Positions 1 through 10,317 of a stretch of 62,500 nt of DNA are shown piece by piece. A program made the translations under genes and the position numbers. The notes below the pieces were generated by a model. It ran no database searches. It worked only from the letters and a program-made list of their open reading frames with translations, and was not told the DNA's origin. Location: the NCBI GenBank assembly GCA_905221605.1, contig CAJNDS010002220.1, positions 12,501 to 75,000 on the forward strand, given 5' to 3'. The number at the start of each line of letters is the position of its first letter. The first letter of the stretch is position 1. The DNA is from Symbiodinium natans (Eukaryota; Sar; Dinophyceae; Suessiales; Symbiodiniaceae).

Positions 1-860
1 GAATCTGTGCTGATTCTTCCGGGTTCCCCAAGCCGGAATCAGTCCAAAACCCAGGTTTTTTTGCACTTTTGAGCTGGCGCCCCAATGCATGCAAAAAAAA
101 GCGCAGGGCACACCAGAATGCGTGTTACCTTGTTTAAGTAGAACCCGAAGAATTGGTAAGACAGCTATTAACAATTATGAATGTGTATAACACAAAATTT
201 TGTGGATTGCGAGATATATTAATATATATAGATACACATGTCTTCTAACGACGTCATAGCCTTAAAGAGGCACCCTGTGAAGCCTGTCATACGAAACATT
301 GATGCTCGGTGTTTTTTCTCAGGTAGCATATATATATATATACACATATATATATATATATGCATGTATATATAAATACATAAACTACAAAAATACAAAA
401 AAGTGAACACTTTACAAAACGTTTTCTAGAAAGTTTTATCAAAAGATATACAAAAGGATAAATGAACGCTTCTACTAGTACCGACCCAAAATTGCATGAA
501 TCTTTCCGCATTTTCCATATAGATTTAGCACATCCATCCTGAACACACAGCCCAAAGCCTTGTAAGGCCTGATGATCCCTTACGGCGATCTACCTACAGG
601 GTTCAGGCTTGAGGGTGAAGGTTCGGGAAGGGTTTAGGGTTTAGAGTTTTGAAAACCGCATGAAGCCGTGAAAGCAACCTTTGGGGAACCCAGGACCAGG
701 CTCGGGTTCGGCTGGGGTTCCTGGTTTGGGGCTTAGGCCCTACAGGGCCTTCGGGGTTTAGGGTGTATATGGTTTAGGGTTTCGGGGCCATTTCAGCATT
801 TAGGGCGTCTAGGGGTCTAGGGCTTAGGGTTTCAACGTCCTTTCAGACGCTTCCTCCCGG
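1..860. other. Non-coding start of window with AT microsatellite and TTTAGGG-like block
   Basis: No coding exon is convincing here. Positions 210-400 are a TA-rich microsatellite region with TATATA and ACATATAT runs. From about 600 to 840 the + strand carries degenerate TTTAGGG heptamers (GGGTTTAGGG, GGGCTTAGGG, GGGTTCAGG). The two short ORFs over the TA repeat are low-complexity. Confidence 0.6.
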
Positions 861-867
861 CCGGCAG

Positions 868-2381
868 GCGTGGGATCTCTGTGGTGCGCACCTCCGCGTT
901 TTGCAAATGGGCAAATCCTTCAACCCCATGTTTGAAGGGCCCAAGGGCCTAAAGGGTTTATAAGGTTTATAGGGTGTACTTGGGCTTTGAATCACTTCCT
1001 ACATAACTATTCTGGTAGATGTGCCCTTGGGCCATAACAAACCTACGCCCTATAAGCCCTGAGCCTTAACGCTTGTGTCATGTGGAGGGCCTGAATCACT
1101 ACTACGAAACCAAAGTGAAAATGATGGTCCTGCTAGTACCCTTAACAATACTGCCTATCATAGAGATAGAGAGAGCAAACCCCGAACCCTATGCAGCCTA
1201 AACCCCACTTGAACTAACAAACGAAGGCCCTTGGTTGAAGACAAGGCGACTAGGGTTCAACGGCAGTTTGCTCCCCCAAGCTTCCTAAGCCCCAAACCGC
1301 AAACCCCAAACCCTCAACTGAATGTTGAGCCCAACGCCCTCAACCCTAAACCTCTACCTAGTCAACCCTAGAAGCCTCACAGCCTGAAGCCTTGTAGCCT
1401 GTTGCCAATCTCTAAAGCAGCCCTAAACGCCCTTACAGAGCAGTGAACCCTACAAGCCCTACAACAGAGCAGCCCTGGAAACCCTGAGAACCCTACACCC
1501 TAAACCGACCTCTTGGGGTTTGGGGCTTGGCCAGGTGGACCTGCGAGAGCTCGACGAGAAGCGCGGCTCTCGGGATGGAGGGCTGACCCGGCCCAAATCC
1601 CAAACCCACGACCCGAAACCCTAAACGTCAATGAACCCCAAAAACCCAGCCTAAACCCAATGATCCCTAAACCCTAGGCCAGAAAAAACCTCAAGACCCT
1701 AAGGACCCTAAAGCCCAGTTGGCCGAGTTTTTGCACTACCTAGGTTGCAGCGGTCATGCTCTCCGAGAGCATTGGCTTCAAAGCCAGTTGAACCCCAAAT
1801 AAATCAGACCTACAGGGTCAAGAGTTTTAGCGATAAGGCCTCTTAGGTTTTGTATGCTGGTCACGTTGTGTAGGGCTTAGGGCTTCATAGGGCTTATAGT
1901 TAGTCTTTGGGCCTGTTTTGGGCTTTGTTTCTCTTAGGTGCGGCTTGGCTTTTGGCTTGGCTCGGGATTTGGCTTGGCGGCTTGGCTCGGCTCGGCTTCA
2001 ATGTTTTTGGCAAGCCACAGAATAATTAACTTATATGTGTTGAAGGCAGGATGTAGGACGTGCGGTATGATTTGTCGAGCTTATGGCGTGACTTCTCAAA
2101 GCATACTGGAAACGTAGTGTCCCCGCCTTGGTAAACCCGACCTGATAAGGAAACCACACGAACTCCAAGCTGGAAGCCCTTCTTTGTCGCTAGTCAAGGA
2201 GGCCCCTGAAAGCCGACTTCAAAAAGCCCCTGTAAGCCCCACGAGGCCGTAGCCTTAAGCCCTAAGCCCTATAAACCCTAAACCCTAAGCCCTCCCAAAG
2301 CACAGGTTTGCCGTGGACGTCCGCCACGGCGGGCAGCAGCTGTCGCTGGCGGCCGCCAAGGTGCTGAAGAAGAGACTCTAG
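868..2381 (+). CDS. 3' exons of an unrecognised multi-exon gene
   Basis: Four candidate exons lie between heptamer-rich introns. Exon 868-938 reads AWDLCGAHLRVLQMGKSF and continues to NPMFEG. Exon 1535 to about 1590 follows CAG and reads VDLRELDEKRGSRDGGL. Exon 1744-1782 follows TAG and reads VAAVMLSESIGFK, then a GC donor. The last exon, 2306-2381, follows CACAG and reads FAVDVRHGGQQLSLAAAKVL then KKRL and a TAG stop. Acceptors are AG followed by G, as elsewhere in the window. The exon phases do not all join directly, so at least one exon is missed. The protein family is not recognised. The last exon is the best supported. Confidence 0.45.
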
Positions 2382-2399
2382 TCCACAAAGCCCTGGGGG

Positions 2400-3240
2400 A
2401 AGTCTCAGGCCTGATAGGGTTTAGGCGTTAGGGTTTAGGCTTTAGGGTTTTAGGGCTCAGGGTGCCGGGTTTGGGTGTTTCTTTGGGGTTTTGAGACGAA
2501 GTTTGGGGCTCGAGTTGAGGGTTGAGGCTTTGGAGAGGTGGAGGGCCGAAGCCAGTAGTTTGTGCTCCGTTTGGTGCATAACCCTCTACTGGTACCCTGA
2601 AGATAAGGCTCCGGGTAAAAGGACCCCCCTACCCCCCCAAAAGGACCATAATTTTCAGAGGGTTGGATCTTAGGTGTCAGGCTCGAGGACGACGACATTT
2701 GGACTTGCGAAACCCGAAACGAGTTCCTGTGGGGGCCACAATCCTTAACCCTTAAACCCTACATTCTAAACCCCCAAACCCTAAATTCTAAACCTAAGCC
2801 CCTAAACCCTAAATCCTAAACCCCTATATAAGCCTTAAATTAAAACCCCTACGCCCCTAAACCCCTAAACCCTGAGAAAGGTTTTCAAAGGTTTGAGGGA
2901 GAGCCCTGGCATGAAGCTGCGTGGACAAGTCGGGCAGGATCGGGGCAAGGCTTCTCAGGATTTGGGGGTTTAGGGGTTAAGGGTTTGGGGGCGTAGGGGT
3001 TTAAGGTCTAGGGGTGTAGGTTTTGAGGTTTAGAATTTCGGGTTTAAAAAAGGGGCTTGGGATTTTTAGGGTTATTAGGATTCTCTACGTTCACATGGCC
3101 AGCAAAGCGGGGGCGCGGTCAGGACTCGGACCCGAAACCCCAAACCCCAAGCCTTAAATCCTCACCCCCACACCCTAACCATAAGCCCTAAGCTCAAACC
3201 CTAAACCCCAAAATCCTATAAAACCTAAACCTTGTCCATC
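2400..3240. repeat. Alternating TTTAGGG-like and CCCTAAA-like blocks
   Basis: G-rich heptamers occupy about 2400-2520 and 2955-3080. C-rich heptamers occupy about 2740-2880 and 3130-3235. No exon is convincing. A short frame from ATG 3095 (MASKAGARSGLG) could be a first exon but has no support beyond its flanking repeats. Confidence 0.55.
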
Positions 3241-3251
3241 GCACAGCTGCC

Positions 3252-3340
3252 ATGGCATCTGGCGTTCAACTCTCGGCAGCCCGGCGGGTTCGGCGTTTGG
3301 TCGCGGCGATCGGTCTCTGCCTAGCTGTTTCTTGGAAGCC
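3252..3340 (+). CDS. Possible leader-peptide exon (weak)
   Basis: An ATG at 3252 follows a C-rich block and CACAG. It opens a frame reading MASGVQLSAARRVRRLVAAI and then GLCLAVSWKP. A basic stretch followed by a hydrophobic run resembles a signal or transit peptide and could be the first exon of the gene continuing at 3973. This is inference from composition only, and the phase into the next exon was not established. Confidence 0.3.
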
Positions 3341-3972
3341 TACATGATCCTCACGAGTTGGGATATAGAGACATACTTTGTATTCCTTTTTAGGTTCATG
3401 TAGTCCCCGAGGTCCTACTTTCGGGCGCTTGTGCGTCGGCTCGCGCGCCCTTCGCGGAGTGCGCCCGCGCACCTCCGAGAGATTCGGGCACTGGAGAGGG
3501 GCGGCCTGCAACAGACTTGCAGGACATGCTACGACACTCAATGCACGGAAGATCATGGATTTGTAGAGATGCGGTGTAGGGTTTCGGGTTGAGTTACGGA
3601 AGCTTACATCAAAGAAGGTACGCGCAACCTCACAAGAAAGGCCTTTCAATCTCCACCAGCACAGGCTCCTAAACCCCACACCCCTAGTCCCTAAAACCCT
3701 ACACGTTCTTTTATGACCCGGCCTCTCCTCTGAGGAAAAGATATCTTGCGGAACTGGTCCAATTTGTCGCTACTGGGCTGGCTCGGCCGTGCATACCTGT
3801 CCTTCGGATGGCTGACCCTGGCCTTGATGGGACCAGATGAACCCTGAAAATTGGATCACATACCGTATGTTATGACTGACGACCCCAGAGTCTAAATTAT
3901 GCCAACATTATCCCCATAGCGTCCCTCTATAAGTACAATCTAAATTGCCCCCTCTAGAACTAAGCTTTCAAG

Positions 3973-4483
3973 GACCTCGCTCTGGCCACAGCTGTTTCGA
4001 CTGTCGCCGTACGAGGACGGCTTGCTTTTCCAAGAGCTGGCTAAGTCCGAGGGTGGCTCCATGGAGTACTTGACTTGCACCCTGACCCTTGGAGACCAAA
4101 GCCCAAAACCCCCAAAAGGGTGTTTAGGCTTCGTATGCCCCAGATGTGGAAGAGAGTCGAGGTTGTCTGATCCCGATTGGTTGCTTCCACATGCCCTAAA
4201 TACAGGGAGGACAGCTCAGCTAGGGTTGACGATGTAATCCCCCAGGAAAGAAAGCAGCGTCTTGGCGCGGGGCCTGCCTTTGTGCTTCCGCTTCCGGATC
4301 GCGCGCGGGCCAGGGAACGAGTCGTTCTCTATATCCAGCGCAAGGCTGCGTCGCATCGGGTGTGATCTCTTGGAGCGGTCACAGCGAGCGCAACCGCCGC
4401 CCGGCAAGATCTCGGCTGCGGACCTTTGCGACCGGATCAACGGCAATGAGGATGTCAAGCGGCCGCTCGGATTTGCTGCTTAG
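3973..4483 (+). CDS. Two coding exons, probably the 5' part of the 4.8-10.2 kb gene
   Basis: Exon 3973 to about 4100 follows AAG and reads TSLWPQLFRLSPYEDGLLFQ and on through ELAKSEGGSMEYLTCTLTLG. A second open stretch starts at 4246 after CCCAG and is ambiguous. One frame runs to a TAG at 4481-4483 and ends in DRINGNEDVKRPLGFAA. Another reads ERKQRLGAGPAFVLPLPD and on to ERVVLYIQRK before a possible GC donor. In the first case this is a short separate gene. In the second the exons join the gene that continues at 4781. The protein is not recognised. Confidence 0.5.
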
Positions 4484-4780
4484 CACCCCTCAACTCTTCG
4501 GCGTTTCACACCAGGTGTTGGGTGGCAGGCTTCCTGTTTGAAGCCCACAAAGTGAACCTTCAGTTCCTCTAGGAGTCTGGAGAAGGAAGACAGGAAGCAA
4601 GGCTAAGCTTCAAACGCAAATGCTCAGCCCCTCAACCCTAAACAGTATGTGTATTAATTTATATAGATAACCCAAAACACCCTGGCACCAGGCACTCCTA
4701 AAGCCCAGACTCAAGGTGTCCAGGGCTTAGTAAATAGGGATCCCTCGGGTTTTAGGGCTTAAACCCCGTTTTTTATCCAG

Positions 4781-7700
4781 GCTCGTCGTGGAGTCTCTCA
4801 CGGAGGCCATCTTTGGGCCCTTGGCCCGAGTAGCCCGACAGGCGGAGGAGGCCCTCGAGTTGGAGTCCAAGAGACTTGGGCCTCAGGAGTCGCTCCATTT
4901 TTCCTTAGGCTTCCTGGGGTTCAGGGTTCAGGGTTTAGGGTTTAGGGTTCAGGGTTTAGGGTTTAGGGTTTAGGGCCATTGGGGGAGTCCAAGAGACTTG
5001 GGCTCAGGAGTCGTTGTTTTACCAAGGGTGTGCGGGGTTTTGGGATTTAGGGTTGAGGAAAAGGTCTAGAAACAAGTAGCCTTATTCTTCTTAGGGTGTG
5101 GAAGCTCGGGTCCCTTAGGGACCTACTTCGCCCTCTTGTCTCCTCGGAAAGGCGCTTTGGATTGTATGATGCCTCTAATTCTAGGACGGTTTCATGCCCC
5201 ATCGAGCCCTTATGACTTATGTAGTCCTTTTGAAGCCTACCCTCAACAACTCAATGAATAGGGTTAAGCTTTTGGGTTTTAGGGTTCCAATGCCCGCAGC
5301 TCCGAACAGACGCAACCCAGGCAGGGCGTCATTCCGTTCAGCCCGCGCAAGGAGTTCTGGGCCAAGGAGGGCAGTGCTGAGAAATGGCTGGAGTGCATCA
5401 ATGGCTACCCTTCTTGGCCCGGTATCCTGTTTTCCCCTTGTTTGGCTTCTTGAGAGGGGGACTCTCTAGGAGTATCTGAGAATGTTGCTAATGGCTGCTA
5501 TCCCCAAGATTGGTTCTGCGCTGTCGAAAGTGGTCCCTACATAACCGAGGCTACTACTTTGCGCAGGCCATTCTGGACGTGGTGGGTTTTGCACCACGCG
5601 CCCGATCGACTGAAAGGGATGGTGCCGGGATGAGCCTGAGACCCGAATGGGGCTTTGAGGTTTTAGGGTTTAGGGCAACCCCCTAAACCCTTAACCCTTT
5701 TTGCTTCTTGTGTTTTGGGTAGCGGTTTGGTTCGATCAAGTATGCGTACCCTGTCTAGTAAAGTTTAGAGTTTTTCGGGCCTTGCTTGGTTCCTGGACAA
5801 ACGAGGAGCTTCTTATTCTACTACGACCCTACCGAGCCACTGAACTCCGAAGACGTGCCTCTGCTGTGCCTGTTGATGCTAACAACTTAGGATTTGTAAA
5901 GGCCTAAACCCAACCCCCCCCTCCCCCCAAGAAAAACAACACCAACAAAAACGAACTAGTAGGTAAAAAAGACATCCAGGTAGGTTTGGGGGCCTTTTCG
6001 TGTACAGGGTGCCTTTCTTGGCCAAGTCGAGTCCCAACTGTCCTTAGGGAAGCTGATGAGGGTTTAGGGCACAAAGGGCCCCCTAAACCCTAAACCCTGC
6101 CCCAGAAAACCCTAAACCAAAACCCAAATCCTCGGGGCGCTTGGTTCCATAAACCCGAACTAGCCTCACCGAGGTACGCATGAACGTGAATCCGGAAGTG
6201 GTTTGCTGCTACTTCCCCGGCTTCCGCCCAGAGGAATGCGCCGAAAATTGTGCGGAGGGGCTTCGGCCAAGCCACACCCCTGAGAACGGAGGGTTCAGAA
6301 CCTAAATCTTAGTACGTAGCCCAGTGGTACCCTTTACCCTTTTTTTGGGCATGGGTTCCCTTATAAAGTAATCAACCCAAAAAGCGTGCCCAAATGATTA
6401 TATGGTTACTGGGCTACTAAGAAATACTATAGACCCTATACTGCCTGAACCCAAAATCGAGCCGAGCTCAGGGCATAGGGTGCTTTATAGGGATTTAGGG
6501 TTTAGGGTTTAGGGTGAGAGCAGCGGTGGGTGCCTGAGGCCTCCTGTTCAATTCTTCCAATGTAGGGTCCCGTTTTGGTATCCTCAAATCCCAAAAGCCT
6601 CGCAGCTCCAAAACTCTAAGCAGAATGGAATCTGCCATGTGTTTAAACTGGATGCCCGCAGCCGAAACCTAGACACCCGCCCCCCGCCGCCCTTCACTCT
6701 CAACCCGCTTGCCATGTGATAGGGGTCCTTGGTGGCTCTTAGGCGTCTCACGCTCGCGGCCACGCATCCAACTTTGGATATTTTTTGCTGCACTTCGTAC
6801 CCGACATAGGAGCATAGTCTAGGTGTGTGACCTTGCTTATTTATAAACTTCACCAAACACCTAAGAATGCACCAAGTCTAAGTTGTGCACCCTATATCCC
6901 TCAGCCCCAATCCGGCAAAGAAGGGAGCCGCCAAGTTTTTTTTTTCAGCAAGCCCTAAACCCTAAACCCTAAACCCTAAACCCTAAACCCTAAACCCTAA
7001 ACCCTAAACCCTAAACCCTAAACCCTAAACTCTACAACATCTCCAGGCCGGCCGCGGATGCAGCAGCATCTTCCAAGCTAGCGTCCTGCACGCTGGCCCC
7101 GTTTAGTTTGAAAAATGGGGAGGTTGTCCTTCGGGTGGCCGTTCGGGAGGTTAGGGTTTGGGTTTTAGGGTCTGGGGTTTAGGGTTTAGGGTTTAGGGTT
7201 TATGTTGACATCTCCCCGAACATTGCTGCACCTGGTTTACTTCTACTCTATGGGGTAGCCGAACCAATTTCTTGGATTCCTTAGCCCCTTTAAGGCAAGC
7301 AAGACAGGTTGATTGCGGTAACTTATATACTGTAGCATGCCAAATTTATGGTTCAAAGAATAGACCCCTAAGTATGAAGCCTTGAAGCCTAAGCCTAAAC
7401 CGCAAACCCCTGAACCCCTCAACCCCTCAACCCTAAATCCCTGAGCCCTGAACCGGCCTGGCAGCCAGGAAGGGCATCGCCGGGGAGCTCATCGCGCGAA
7501 CAGGTGGACGAGGTGGCGAGCGATTGAGGGCTTCAACCAGTGCAGCCAGCCCCCTGAGAGAAAAAAAACAATCCTGCCGACTCGAAAAAACCCTAAACCC
7601 TAAGCCCCAAGCCCCAAGTCCTAAGAGCAAGGCTTCTCCAACCCCCCCCCCGCCCAAATCCCTATACCCCTAAACCCCAAGCCGTAAACCTCCCAAGCTT

Positions 7701-10161
7701 CCTCTTCGGGTCTTCCAGAGGCATCGAGCACCCTTTGGTGCCGGTGAAGACCATGCGCCAGGAGCTGCAGGAGGTGGGGTGCAGAGGGTTTAGTGGGTTT
7801 AGGGGGTTTATGGGATTTGTGGGGTTTATGGGGTTTAGGGGGTTTTGGGGGTATTGGGGTTTGGGGTTCAGGGCGTTTAGGTTTAGAGGGTGCAGGGGGT
7901 GTAGGGGTTTAGGGGTTAGGGTTTAGGGGCCCCGAGTTGGCATGTGTGATCAGGGCCTTGGCCTTCCTTGTTCAATTTCACCGTATTGGCTTTACACTTT
8001 AGACGGATGTTATCTAGGAACATGTTTCCAGAGAGTGTTACGGGCCGAAGTAGAATCAATAAGGATCGGGGAAATGCTTAAGACCCTCAAGCCTGGCCCC
8101 CAAACCCGGAAGCCCAAAGCAAAACTGAAGCCCATGGCTTCCGCACATCAGCGCCAGGCCGTTGCGAAAAAATGAGAGCAACTTGCAGCTGAAAACAAGA
8201 TGTACTGAAGCGAAGATATGGAATGCTCGCCTTTTGCTTTCTTATTGAGGTGCACAACCAAAATTCCATTTTTAAGGCTTGAGCAGAATTAGGGGTCCTT
8301 GGAAGGGGGGGGTTCTCCGTGACCTTTAACTCACTTAGGGCTACAACCCCCGTTCGAAGAGATGTGTACAGTGCCCTAAGATCCTGAACCCAGAATCGCT
8401 GCATCCCCGGCCCCATACCCACTCGAAGCCCAAGGAGCCGAATCAGGCCTAATCCCATACCTTCCCCAAGCCCCGAACCCTTAACTCCAAGGCAAATCGA
8501 CCCTGAGCCAGAAACCTAACATGAATACCCTAAACCTCACCAACCTTGTCCAAGTATCAGAGGCGCTTCAAATCGCCACTGCCACCAAGCAGCCTGGCAC
8601 TCGGGTGCAGCTCACCATAGACTGGGGGTGTTTATGCCGATGTGATTTCTGGTGTCCTTGGTGCAAGTCTCCCTGGTTCCCTTTCTTGGCTCTGGCAAGC
8701 CTGGCTCCGTGATCCCCTGGTCCTGCTCCCAAGTCCTACACGGCGTCAACTCGGAGCCTGCGGAGCCCCCCGTGGTTCCTAACTCCTCTAAACCTGACAA
8801 GCCGAAGCCTCAACACAGCCCTAAACCTGAACCCCCCCCCCAAAAAAAAAAGCAAAGCTAAACAAAACAAAGGAGCAAAAACTAAGCCCTAACCCCCCCC
8901 CCCCAAAAAAAAAAGCAAAACAAAACAAACAAAAGGAGAATACGAATAATCGTAATACTGAGATAACAATAATCAGTCTAAACAATTCCCACGAGGCTGC
9001 TGGCTCCCCAAGGCGCAACGGCGCGTGACGAGGAGGTCGGGTTGCAGGGTCGAAACTGAGGGGCTTTAGGGCTTGGCTTTGCGGTTTAGGGGGTTTAGGC
9101 GGGGTTTAGGGGGTGTCTAGGGGGGTTAAGGGGCGTTTAGGGGATGTAGCGGGTTTAAGGGGGTTTAGGGGAAAGGGTTTTGGGTTCAGGATTGAAGGCT
9201 TTTGGGTTTCTGGGGACGATGCGGGTTGCAGCATTCAGGGCTTGTAGATTCTGGGTTACGGGTCGTTGGGCTGCATTAGGATTTTTGGTGGTTTTCTGGT
9301 TTAAGAGGTTTTTGGCACAGGATATATCATGGGGTTTGTAGGCATGCGAGTTAGTTGGTTTCAAGGCTTCCTTGTGAGGGATTCTTGGTGTACAGGTTGC
9401 CCAGTGTTGCCTTTCGCGCCCAGTAGTACCTCTATTATTTTTGTTGACGGCTTCTTGGTGTAGGAGTTCAGGGTTTAGGGTTTTGGGCTGTGGGTTTTGG
9501 AGTTCAGTTTTTTTGGGTTTGAGGGTTTGGGGTTTGGGGTTTGGGTATCGGCCAAGCCTAGACCCCCCTCAAAGGCTCCTTGTAACCAGGGTGCTCCTCT
9601 TCCTGGGATGTTAGGGGTTTCGGGCCTGTCAGGTTCAGGTTACAGGGTGCGTTTACGCAGACACGTCGGTTTGTCCGGCGCAGACAAGTCCAGGGGCTTA
9701 GTGGAGTTCAAGTCCCTAAGTTGGGTTCTCCAACTTAGGGTTTAGGGCTTTGACTACAGTTAGTGTAGTAGCCGGTCCTGCATTCGAGGTCCTCAACCGA
9801 GGCCGAAACAATAAACCCCAAGACCAACAGTCGAACCCTCCAGCCCCAAATCCCGAAGCTGAAGCAACAACTTCTAACAGGGATTGGAGGGTGGCCCAAA
9901 CTCCTCCGCCCCAGCAGGGCTATGGGGCTACAAGCTGCAAGGGTATCGGCTCGAGTTTATAGGGTTTCAGGCTTTAGGTGGCTTAGGGTTTAAGCGTTTA
10001 GGGTCGTGGGCTTGAAGTTTAGGGCTTAACGTCGGTCTTCGGGTATTAAGGCGTGTGGGGTTTAGGGGTGAAAAGTGCAGGGTTTGACGTGGAAGGTGGC
10101 CCTCTGCCTGGAATACATCCAGCAAGCAGAAGCCCGATGGCACCAGATCCTTTCGCAGTGA
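4781..10161 (+). CDS. Multi-exon gene of unknown function
   Basis: Exons keep phase across introns: 4781-4879, 5321-5416, 5567-5617, 5806-5854, 6008-6061, 6174-6259, 7047-7100, 7469-7502, 7721-7773, 8563-8627, 8996-9035 and 10096-10161 (TGA stop). Acceptors are AG followed by G. Donors are GC (4880, 5417, 6260), GA (5618) or GT (GTTTAGGG at 6062, GTTTAG at 7101). Peptide landmarks are LTEAIFGPLARVARQAEEAL, GVIPFSPRKEFWAKEGSAEK, FLFYYDPTEPLNSED, MNVNPEVVCCYFPGF, HPLVPVKTMRQELQE and VALCLEYIQQAEARWHQILS. About 240 residues are readable. A Trp-rich stretch (WTWWVLHH) spans the second to third exon. The start is upstream and probably includes the exons at 3973-4400. I do not recognise the family. 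The unbroken phase chain is the main evidence that it is a real gene. Confidence 0.65.
4862..5013 (+). repeat. 31 bp direct repeat flanking a TTTAGGG-like tract at an exon end
   Basis: The segment starting GGAGTCCAAGAGACTTGGG occurs at 4862-4892 and again, with a one-base deletion, at 4984-5013. Between them, at about 4918-4975, is a run of GGGTTTAGGG and GGGTTCAGGG. The first copy spans the last codons and GC donor of the 4781-4879 exon; the second is inside the intron. Confidence 0.85.
6307..6422. mobile_element. Short inverted-repeat element (MITE-like)
   Basis: The left end, reading CTTAGTACGTAGCCCAGTGG, is matched by the reverse complement of the right end GGTTACTGGGCTACTAAG. The interior is AT-richer than its surroundings and has no ORF. 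It sits in an intron of the unknown gene. No second copy was seen in the window. Confidence 0.5.
6953..7030 (-). repeat. Interstitial telomere-like array, about 11 copies of CCCTAAA
   Basis: A near-perfect run of CCCTAAA lies on the + strand just upstream of the exon at 7047. It is one of the purest tracts in the window and is followed by degenerate copies. Confidence 0.95.
7780..7930 (+). repeat. Degenerate G-rich heptamer block after an exon
   Basis: The block consists of GGGTTTAGGG, GGGTTTATGG, GGGTTTTGGG and related units, directly downstream of the exon ending at 7773. It forms the 5' part of an intron and is open as a Gly/Phe-rich frame, which is an artefact of the repeat. Confidence 0.8.
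8820..8945. repeat. C-runs with A-rich tracts
   Basis: Two runs of ten or so C at about 8831 and 8891 are each followed by A-rich sequence with CAAAACAAA-type motifs. They lie on the 3' side of an intron, just before the exon at 8996. Confidence 0.7.
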
Positions 10162-10269
10162 GCCGCGCGGCAGATTTGTGCCAAACCCTAAGCCCTAAGT
10201 CTCCCTAGGGTTTAGGGTTTAGGGTTCAAGGTTTAGGATTTAGGGTGTGACGTTCAGGCCAGAGTCTGC

Positions 10270-10317
<48 letters not shown>

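Noticed and set aside
3266-3679. 137-codon minus-strand ORF
   Set aside because: GC-rich open frame with no family signal, opposite to the direction of all supported genes.
6953-7030. A true chromosome end
   Set aside because: The array is short, internal and flanked on both sides by exons of one gene; similar arrays recur across the window.
7942-8175. Open frame ending MASAHQRQAVAKK as an exon of the 4.8-10.2 kb gene
   Set aside because: The exons at 7721-7773 and 8563-8627 already join in phase without it.
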